A stretch of 64,000 bases of DNA. Source: Lotus japonicus. Its lineage: Eukaryota; Streptophyta; Magnoliopsida; Fabales; Fabaceae. The notes beneath the pieces were generated by a model. The model was not told the origin of the DNA. It searched no databases and saw only the letters and a list, made by a program, of their open reading frames with translations. The stretch lies in contig NC_080042.1 in NCBI RefSeq assembly GCF_012489685.1, positions 74,328,566 through 74,392,565 on the forward strand, given 5' to 3'. Made by a program: the position numbers and the translations under genes. This document shows positions 56,284-64,000 of the stretch, one piece after another. The stretch's first letter is position 1. Each line of letters begins with the position of its first letter.

Positions 56284-57750
56284 ATGGCGCAACCTCCAAA
56301 CCCTACAAGAATTGGCCTTGCTGGATTGGCTGTGATGGGCCAAAACCTTGCTCTCAACATTGCTGATAAGGGCTTTCCCATTTCTGTTTATAACCGAACC
56401 ACATCCAAGGTTGATGAGACTGTCGAACGAGCAAAAAAAGAAGGAAATCTTCCTGTGTATGGCTACCATGACCCTGAATCTTTTGTTCAATCCATTCAAA
56501 AACCCAGGGTCGTCATAATGCTTGTTAAGGCTGGGTCACCAGTTGACCAGACCATTAAGACCCTATCCGCATACTTGGAAAAGGGTGATTGTATAATTGA
56601 TGGAGGTAATGAGTGGTATGAGAACACCGAGAGAAGAGAGAAAGCTATGGCTGAATTGGGCCTTCTCTATCTTGGGATGGGAGTTTCAGGTGGCGAGGAG
56701 GGCGCTCGCCATGGTCCCTCTTTGATGCCTGGTGGTTCATTTGAGGCTTACAAAAACATAGAAGACATTCTTCTCAAGGTGGCAGCTCAAGTCCCTGACA
56801 GTGGTCCATGTGTGACTTATATTGGTGAAGGTGGATCTGGTAATTTTGTGAAGATGATTCATAATGGAATTGAATACGGTGACATGCAACTGATTGCAGA
56901 GGCTTATGATGTGTTGAAGTCAGTTGGAAAGTTGTCAAATGAGGAACTACAAAGTGTCTTCTCAGAATGGAACAAGGGAGAACTTCTGAGTTTCCTGATT
57001 GAAATCACTGCAGATATTTTTGGAATTAAGGATGATAAAGGTGATGGACATCTGGTTGACAAGGTTCTCGACAAAACCGGCATGAAGGGTACTGGTAAGT
57101 GGACTGTCCAGCAAGCTGCTGAATTATCAGTTGCTGCTCCAACTATTGAAGCTTCTTTGGATGGTAGATTCCTTAGTGGATTGAAGGAGGAAAGAGTTGA
57201 AGCTGCGAAAGTCTTCAAATCAGGTGGCTTTGATGAGATCTTGACAGATCAACCTGTTGACAAGAAGAAGTTGATTGATGATGTTAGGAAGGCTCTTTAT
57301 GCAGCGAAAATCTGCAGTTATGCACAGGGAATGAATCTGATCCGTGCAAAGAGTATTGAAAAGGGCTGGGATCTGAAGTTGGGTGAGCTTGCTAGAATCT
57401 GGAAAGGGGGTTGCATCATAAGAGCAATATTCTTGGACAGAATCAAGAAGGCATATGACAGAAACCCTGAACTGGCAAACCTTCTTGTGGATCCGGAATT
57501 CGCCAAGGAAATAATTGATCGTCAATCTGCTTGGAGAAGAGTTGTGTGCCTTGCTATCAATTCCGGTATCAGCACTCCAGGTATGTCTGCTAGTCTTGCT
57601 TATTTTGACACCTACCGAAGGGATAGATTGCCGGCTAACTTGGTTCAAGCTCAACGAGACTACTTTGGTGCTCATACATATGAAAGGATTGATATGGAGG
57701 GCTCTTTCCACACTGAATGGTTCAAGCTTGCCAAACAGTCAAGAAGTTAG
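56284..57750 (+). CDS. PGD2: 6-phosphogluconate dehydrogenase, decarboxylating (PGD2-like)
   Basis: Converts 6-phosphogluconate + NADP+ to ribulose 5-phosphate + CO2 + NADPH in the oxidative pentose phosphate pathway. 488 aa, single coding exon as usual in plants. Rossmann motif GLAVMGQNL (about 13-22), substrate loop VSGGEEGARHGPS (about 133), catalytic KMIHNGIEYGD (about 188-198) and the signature LDKTGMKGTGKWT (about 260-272) are all intact. There is no transit peptide. The sequence follows Arabidopsis PGD2 throughout rather than PGD1/3. PGD2 ends in the peroxisomal signal SKI, whereas this protein ends SRS, so peroxisomal import is doubtful and a cytosolic enzyme is the safe call. Confidence 0.95.
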   Translation: MAQPPNPTRIGLAGLAVMGQNLALNIADKGFPISVYNRTTSKVDETVERAKKEGNLPVYGYHDPESFVQSIQKPRVVIMLVKAGSPVDQTIKTLSAYLEKGDCIIDGGNEWYENTERREKAMAELGLLYLGMGVSGGEEGARHGPSLMPGGSFEAYKNIEDILLKVAAQVPDSGPCVTYIGEGGSGNFVKMIHNGIEYGDMQLIAEAYDVLKSVGKLSNEELQSVFSEWNKGELLSFLIEITADIFGIKDDKGDGHLVDKVLDKTGMKGTGKWTVQQAAELSVAAPTIEASLDGRFLSGLKEERVEAAKVFKSGGFDEILTDQPVDKKKLIDDVRKALYAAKICSYAQGMNLIRAKSIEKGWDLKLGELARIWKGGCIIRAIFLDRIKKAYDRNPELANLLVDPEFAKEIIDRQSAWRRVVCLAINSGISTPGMSASLAYFDTYRRDRLPANLVQAQRDYFGAHTYERIDMEGSFHTEWFKLAKQSRS

Positions 57751-59889
57751 ATTACTGTATTCAAACCCATCAGAACTTCTAATAAATGTAATGTTTTCTG
57801 CTCTCGACTGTATGCTGAGTTGAGCTTACATTACAGCATTGTGGTTAAACTTTTATTTCATCATGTCCATCCTAATTGGTTTGTTTTTGTTTTCTCAACT
57901 ATTTTGATGTATTTTTGCTGATCCTGCTGGTTATTTGTGTTTGTATGCAAAATTGTTCCAGTTCATGGTGCTTTTTAGTTTATTATACTATTTGAGAAAA
58001 TCTCCCTAGCACATGAATTGTATCATGGATACAAATAGTCTTCATGAGCTTAATGCAGGAGTTGATTTTTGTTTTTTAATTGATGCTTTAATTTCTCCTC
58101 TAATAATGGTCTACAGGGAGCAACAGTGCTCTGTCTTGATTTGAATATACAATATTAAACCACGGGAAACGCCAAGAAACTCAAGTTCTAAACTAATCTT
58201 TTCATTAAAATATAGTGTTGGCTCAGTATACTTATGTAAACAGTGCATAACCGATATCTCATGATAGCAGGACTTTCCATGTCAAAGCACTCTACCACTA
58301 AATTCCTTTTGAGCTGTTCCCTGGATAATCCTTCTTCACACTGGAGTCTAGCATTGAAGGTTACCATTTTAGATAAGAAAAAGTAAAAAGTAACATCAAT
58401 TATCTTCATAAAATGGTTAATATTCTTAAAATTCTGGTTCGGTCAACTCTATCACAAATGCTAGCATAGGAATGAGAATTAGCTATATCTCTAGTCATCA
58501 AACAGCCTAGGGCTGGACAGGAGTGTTAAGTTTGCAGAAATGAATAATCGTGGATAATCAATAAGTAGATCTATAAAAATGCTCTGATGTCATATTGAAT
58601 TTGGTTCAGATTTAATTCTACCTTAAGAAGTTAAGAGCTAATTTGGGGGTGAGGAATTGCCCAATCCTTTTATAAAGATTTATTTAGTTAAATCTCTAGT
58701 CAATTGTCAATGTGTGACCTTAACAAAAAATATTAGATAAGTTATCATCTTAATTCTGGTAACATACCAACCATTCATGCAGGTTGAAACAAACAAAACT
58801 TGATTGCACTGAAATGTCAAAAGGTGGATACACTTTATTGTGATCAATAGAAATTTCTTGGCTGAGCCAACGCCCAACTTTGTACTAATAAAAAAGGACA
58901 CATTGAAGTTTTGCATGATTTTCAATTGAACACTATATGAATGTCGGTAAGACTTAGGACCTCCGGAAGCAAAAACTTTTTGTTTTTTTAAGGAAGGAAA
59001 GGTATCCCTACAGTCGATAATTGTGAGACTAATCTCTTATCACATATCAGCACACTATGTGGTAAGAGGCTGACCTATAAATTTTTTCCATTCACATAAG
59101 TTAGGATTGGAACCCCTAACCACTTAAGGGACAAAATATTGAACCATTATGTTATTGTTTGCCATTTCTGTATCATTATCAAGGCGAAGCATCGATCCAA
59201 AATACTTAAATAAACAAAACAATAATGTTGTACTAATTCATGTCTTTGTTTTATTGATGCTGTAGTCTTTTATTATAATATCTTTATGGTAATTGATAAG
59301 GATATCCATTGACCAGTAAAAATCATATTGAGAATAGACTGCAAATGAAGGCAACTAGTGGCATCCAGTAGCAGAGTTTTGGAAAAATAACATTAGTTGC
59401 CCAGGAAACACAAATTTTTTTTTGATAATCCCCAGGAAACACAAATAGATTTCTCAACATAAATAAGGCGTTCATTGACAATATTTCGAAGAAGGAAAAG
59501 TTAAATTTAAGTTCACAGCCAAATTAGCTTATTAGTCAAAGAGAAAGTTAAAAAACACCATCTTGAGCATATAGTTACTGATATGAATGTGTGCGCTTTG
59601 CTGATTATACTCCAAAAAGGTTGAAACTACACCTACTGGTTCCATCAGATAAACGTTCAAAAGATTAACATAGTTCACATGGGAAACCAAGTTCAAAATC
59701 ATACAAGGAAGGAAGTGAAGGAACATTATTTGCATCCTTCACCAAATCATCAGTACCAAAACAATACAGCAAACCAAGCAAGAAACAATTCTATCCCCAT
59801 CATATATCACACTTCAGAGGACAGTGCAATGACAACAATCTTCTAACCTACTACTCCAAAATGCCAAGGTAGTAAAAAATACAGCAACT
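57751..59889. other. Convergent intergenic region between PGD and PILS
   Basis: 3' UTRs of both genes converge here. In the middle is degenerate repeat DNA. Around 58950-59160 a tract contains B-box-like GGATTGGAACCCCTAACC (reads as GGTTAGGGGTTCC on minus), possibly a worn SINE. Wording near 58690 (ATCTCTAGTCAA) recurs at about 61440. No gene seen. Confidence 0.4.
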
Positions 59890-61254
59890 TCAGATATACG
59901 CAATTATTCTGAAGTAGATTACAGTGTACAAGGAAAGGGAGAAAAGGGCAATCACATGCTGCCAGAAGAGTAGTGCAGAAGCTTCACTAACAGCATAACC
60001 TCTCAAGCTGGCAATTGCTCCCAACAAAATAGCACTAGGTGTAGTGTACTGTAACAAAAGGACAAATATAAACATAGCATCATTCTCGACCAAGAAATTT
60101 AGCTTATCCGCCAATGCCACGATACCGATTCCGAGAAGAGGAAGCACCAGGAGTCTTGCCACAACTATACCAATTGTAGTTCTGAGACCAAGTTTCGACT
60201 CGTTTGGTCCTTCGGCAAGCATACCCCCCAATATAAGCATCACAGAAGGCACCATAGCCCCGCCTACAATCTCCAAACTGTCTGTAATGAAAGATAACGG
60301 AGCATCATATCCGAAGAACAAAGCTTTCAGCATAGGCACTGTGCCAATGATGATGGCTAACAAAGAAGCAATTGTTGGGGGTTGAAGAATGTGCTGAAGT
60401 GGGGTTTGTTCAGCAACAATTCTGATCCTCCTGACAACTCTAGGTTCAGCCAAACACCTAATGGACCTTGGACTATTCTCGTCGCTTTCCACTATCGCGT
60501 CAAGGTCATGATTCTCAGGAATAGCAGATGTGGAAATGCCAGAGATGCTCTGAAAGATCCTGGCAATGAAGGGTGTCTTAGAATGTTCAGTCTCTTTATC
60601 CTCCATGCCAGGCCACTCAGCTTCTACAAGCAGTGGTCTACTTATATCATTCAGCGCCCGGTCTTGCTCAATTTCATTCCCTTCATCAACAATCTCATAA
60701 TACTCCATAGGAGGCTCCATCATGTGATAAACAAGTGTGTATACTAGGATAACAGCAACCCATTGAGCAAAAGAGACAAAAGCCACCCCTCTTGTGTTGC
60801 AATGCTTTCCGAATGGATTCGTTTTAGTATGGCAAACAGATCCAACTATAGCTAGGGGGAGATTTCCAGTGTTACCAAATCCTGTCATTATGACAGTGAA
60901 TCTGGTTAAATGCGGAGGTGGGCGGCATATGGCCACCACTAAGAGCCCGAGTATGCAACCAAGAGCTGTGCTCACTAGCACATTAACAGGAATAAACCAC
61001 CAATCCACAAAGTTTTGAAGAGTAATGCTTTCACCCAATTCAGTAAATATAAGGCACGGCAAGAACAAAGCAAACACAAGTTTACTAAGGAGTTTAAATG
61101 TTGCTCTGGGTATGAATTGCTTTCTTGGATTTGCAAGTAGTAGTCCTATGACTGTTAGGCTGAGGAGCTTCAACAAAGGCACTATAGCAGTTGCCACATC
61201 TGCACCGCCAGACATCATTCTGTTTCCAAACAAACCAACAAAGACTCCCGACAT
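59890..61254 (-). CDS. PILS2: PILS auxin transport facilitator, PILS2-like
   Basis: PIN-LIKES protein of the auxin efflux carrier family, expected in the endoplasmic reticulum, where PILS proteins hold auxin and lower nuclear auxin signalling. 454 aa, intronless coding frame. Two hydrophobic blocks of about five membrane helices each (residues about 20-170 and 290-454) surround a hydrophilic loop with SRPLLVEAEWPGMEDKETEH. Family words present: LVFALFLPCLIFTELG, MTGFGNTGNLPLAI, CRPPP, and LLLQYTTPSAILLGAI near the C-terminus. The N-terminal Met has two further Mets at 13-14. The sequence matches Arabidopsis PILS2 closely but ends earlier (RIIAYI). No break seen. Confidence 0.93.
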   Translation of the reverse strand: MSGVFVGLFGNRMMSGGADVATAIVPLLKLLSLTVIGLLLANPRKQFIPRATFKLLSKLVFALFLPCLIFTELGESITLQNFVDWWFIPVNVLVSTALGCILGLLVVAICRPPPHLTRFTVIMTGFGNTGNLPLAIVGSVCHTKTNPFGKHCNTRGVAFVSFAQWVAVILVYTLVYHMMEPPMEYYEIVDEGNEIEQDRALNDISRPLLVEAEWPGMEDKETEHSKTPFIARIFQSISGISTSAIPENHDLDAIVESDENSPRSIRCLAEPRVVRRIRIVAEQTPLQHILQPPTIASLLAIIIGTVPMLKALFFGYDAPLSFITDSLEIVGGAMVPSVMLILGGMLAEGPNESKLGLRTTIGIVVARLLVLPLLGIGIVALADKLNFLVENDAMFIFVLLLQYTTPSAILLGAIASLRGYAVSEASALLFWQHVIALFSLSLYTVIYFRIIAYI

Positions 61255-61296
61255 GTTTTACCTCCAAGAACTTGTAGACAAAGAACAGAACTCCCC

Positions 61297-61975
61297 CTGC
61301 AACAATAAATCACACGCGAACAAATAAATGAATATTCAATACCCAGTATAAAAGCAATTCAAATCTTACAATTCGAGTTGGGTACCAAAAGCTAGCACAG
61401 TGAGGATTGCTCTACCTTCTATCAGGACTTATTTGATCATATCTCTAGTCAACGTGACACCTTAACACACCCCTCACCTCACACTCTAGGCTAGACATTC
61501 GGGTTAAAGGGATCTAGGATAGACTCTGATATCATCTTATAATTCGGGTTAGGCCTAACTCTATACCAAAAACTAGCTCACTGGCGATGATTGTTATACA
61601 TTTTATAAGGATTTATTTAGTGGTATCTCTAGAATAACCATAAACAGTATTCAAATTACTATCAAGACAAAACTCAGATTCAAAAACAACTGAGTTACAG
61701 AAAATATACAACAAAATTATTAAAAAAACACACACACACACAAACTGGTTTCAAACTTACCACAATAAGAGAACAAACCAAGTAAACGGTAATGAGTGTT
61801 CAGATAAAACCCAGGTGCAGAAGCATCCAGAAGAATAGAATACCTGGGTATAATGAAATTCCACAACAGAAACTAAAATCGATGAAGAAATGATAAGATC
61901 CTAAAGATTTATGAGAAAGTTGAATGAAAAAGAATGAACAATGGATGAAGAAAGTGGGAACTTACAAATCAATAT
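61297..61975 (-). other. Leader intron of the PILS gene
   Basis: Reading minus: a leader exon with a (GCA)n run (plus-strand CTG repeat at about 61984-62003) ends ATTT|GTAAGT at 61976, and the intron closes TTGCAG at 61297, 42 bases before the ATG. It contains a repeat-like piece at 61360-61640 and a (CA)n run at about 61729-61741. Splice sites are good but unproven. Confidence 0.5.
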
Positions 61976-62003
61976 GGAATCTGGCTGCTGCTGCTGCTGC
62001 TGC

Positions 62004-62389
62004 AACCGAAGAAGTGAAGAATCAAATCACGAAATCCAAATCAAGCTTTGCGCAAAAGGGAATAACCTTTGATGTGGATCTTCTAATGTTATTAAAAGAT
62101 GGATAATTTTACAATAATTGAATTGACCAATAGTTATATCATATATATCTAATGACATCAATCGATAAATACAAACTTCCACATGCACCAATGGTTTTTT
62201 AAGGTAATCATCAAGTTGAGGGATACTTGGTTACTTAAGCATTTAGTGTCTTTATCTTTATCAAACATAATAATTATCTCAAAATATTAATTATTTTATC
62301 ATTATAATTTATAATAGTTACTCTCTCAATATAAGAACCAAACAACCGCTTCACACCCGTTGAAAAATTTAGTTAATTTAAATAATTAT
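62004..62389. other. Probable PILS promoter region (minus)
   Basis: AT-rich. Several TATA-like words (TATATATGATATA read on minus near 62140-62150). No specific element singled out. Confidence 0.35.
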
Positions 62390-63109
62390 CAGGGTCGTGT
62401 AAGGCTCAAGACCAATTAGGCATTGGCCTTAGGCCCCCATATTCCAATTTTATTCAAGTACTATTATAAAGGCCCCAAATCCATAATTATTGTACTATAT
62501 TATGAAGGCCTATTATGAAATGAAGTAATGAATGTTAGTTACAAAATGATAAAGTGACTTTTTATATTTTTATTATGAAATGAACATTGATAAAGAAGAC
62601 TTTAATTTAATTTTTTTTTTTGTTTTGATGAAAATATTAGTAATGAGATCACATATTCACCTAAAGAATCTTTTTATGTGAGTATTTTTTATACATATTA
62701 GATCATTTAATTAATTCTATTGAGACACAGTTTGAACAATTATCACAATATGAGGTTATTTTTTGTTTTTTATTTGATTCCAAAAAGTTTAAAGCTTTGG
62801 ATCAGGATGAAATGAAAAAATATTGTATTAATGATCAAATGTATATATTGTCTTTAAAATTTTATTAATGTTGTTATTGCTGAAAGATATTTTTATAAAA
62901 ACTCTAATAAATGAGTTAGTTATCTTATCAATTCAAAGTGACATGTAAGAATTGCTTGATTAGAAAACTCTGATAAATGATTTCGCAGCTCAAAAACTAG
63001 AAGATTAATGTAACAACTGATAATTTGTATGATATATTAAATCTCTTTAAAGTACTTAGGCCCCAAAATATTTTTGCCTTAAGCCTCAAAATATTTGTAC
63101 ACGACCCTG
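62390..63109. mobile_element. hAT transposon remnant (zinc-finger/hATC type)
   Basis: A 720-bp element with TIRs CAGGGTCGTGTA and TACACGACCCTG. The adjacent eight bases (ATAATTAT / ATGATTTT) agree at six positions, as expected for an old 8-bp duplication. On plus, YFLYIVDHLINSIETQFEQLSQYEV (split by no stop; about 62685-62760) and SKKFKALDQDEMKKYC (about 62782-62830) resemble the central part of plant hAT transposases. ENS-K-*-FRSSKTRR near 62962-63005 resembles the hATC dimerisation end. Most of the transposase is deleted. Confidence 0.65.
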
Positions 63110-64000
63110 ATGATTTTATTAATTTTGTTATCAATTTATATCAACTTTCCAAAGTCACCCTCTACTCATTTCTTTTGAATGACTCTACTCATTTTTCTTG
63201 ATTACTATGCATTATTAATATCGTGGATAGTGGAAAGAGAGAGAAAATTCAATTAAATAAGGGCATTGTTGTCGGGAAAAAAAAAATCAATGCACCACAA
63301 ACTCCAAGTTGGTTATAATAAAAAGACCAAAATACACCTCTCATTTGGTTCTTAAACAGAGTGGGTTTTTTTTCGAAACTAAAATCTGTATTGATATAAT
63401 GTTGAGGAAATAGCCAGGATATAAACCCTCTTTTTTCTTTTGGTCAAAGATACACACCCTCCTTAAAAGAATCAAAAAGCCAAAAAAAAAAAAACAACCG
63501 AAAGAAGCCCCAAAGAATGGAGTAAAAAAATGTAAATCAGTTCAGAGAGACCCAACAAACAATCCATAAAACCTGCAAAAAGCCCAAAAAAGTGAACAAC
63601 ATAGTCTATAAAAATCTGCAAAAAAAACGCACATAAATCCTTAAATCCTCGCAGTCAGCCATAAACCACCCAAGAAACCCAAAGCCCAGCAAAAACTAGA
63701 AACACCTTCTATTAGAGCTAAGAATATCTTCACTTGTTACTCAAGTCACACCTCAATAGTTATCAACACGAGCAATGTTGGGGGTCATGGCTCCCCATGA
63801 GATTGGTGTTATTGAGAGAGAGAGAGAGCTTGTGCCTTAATAGTAAGAGTTGCATGCCTCGACCAATTATTTCAGAGAGAGACAGAGAAACCAATGAAGT
63901 CAAGCTCCACCACCTTGTTGCATATAGGGTTGCACTTTACCCAACCAACCACCCTCACACGTGTTGGCATAATCAGTAAAACAGATTGAGTCTGTTAATA
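63110..64000. other. Intergenic, no gene seen
   Basis: AT- and A-rich DNA with a (GA)n microsatellite at about 63813-63829. The stretch 63225-63350 shares words (GAGAGAGAAAATTCAATTAA, AAGGGCATT, TTGGTTATAATAAAAAGACC) with the Stowaway-like copies at 27.8-28.3 kb and may be a diverged relative. The 81-codon frame at 63734-63979 is unrecognised. Confidence 0.35.

Noticed and set aside
57220..57711. 163-codon minus-strand ORF over the PGD gene
   Set aside because: Shadow of a highly conserved plus-strand enzyme gene; no homology of its own.
1..64000. Operon, CRISPR array or bacterial-type defence system
   Set aside because: The window is plant nuclear DNA with introns and monocistronic genes. 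No regular direct-repeat/spacer array or bacterial gene set is present.

Overview
The window is nuclear DNA of a flowering plant. It contains spliced genes with GT-AG introns, a eukaryotic tRNA gene, and plant-specific families (GAUT, PILS, WIT, group S bZIP). The AT-rich intergenic DNA is packed with Stowaway-like, Harbinger-like, MULE-like, hAT-like, Helitron, SINE and LTR elements. Several proteins and an Au-type SINE look legume-like, but species cannot be fixed from sequence alone.

Layout. 1-1063: decayed 3' end of a Helitron. 1691-5338: five-exon plastid ATP sulfurylase gene. 6932-9699: WIT-type nuclear-envelope coiled-coil gene whose tail anchor seems lost. 10.5-14.1 kb: transposon cluster (Harbinger-like MITE, 1-kb MULE-like element with a 9-bp target duplication, unusual GTGCG palindromes, AGCTAATT repeat). 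14112-14184: tRNA-Ala(UGC). 15244-16383: intronless RING-H2 ubiquitin ligase. 17.7-19.7 kb: Ty1/copia remnant split by a three-unit foldback array. 20-32 kb: mostly gene-free DNA with MITEs, a near-perfect 168-bp hairpin and a three-LTR TRIM. 32998-33555: bZIP gene. 34.5-37.9 kb: TIR element with tRNA-like segments, then a complete non-autonomous Helitron. 38659-48745: complete young Ty3/gypsy element of Tat type with GACCT target duplication. 49472-51522: GAUT9-like glycosyltransferase. 52.9-55.0 kb: SINEs and a MITE. 56284-57750: PGD2-like 6-phosphogluconate dehydrogenase. 59890-61254 (minus): PILS auxin carrier. 62390-63109: hAT remnant.

The host genes are unrelated in function (sulfate activation, nuclear envelope, ubiquitination, transcription, pectin synthesis, pentose phosphate pathway, auxin homeostasis), as is usual for plant chromosomes, and no functional cluster is apparent. 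The most unusual locus is inside the Tat element. A complete gene layout lies antisense between pol and the 3' LTR, with its own TATA box, leader intron and coding intron. It encodes a Transposase_28-like plus coiled-coil protein, now broken by one nonsense codon and a 310-bp tandem duplication over its splice junction.
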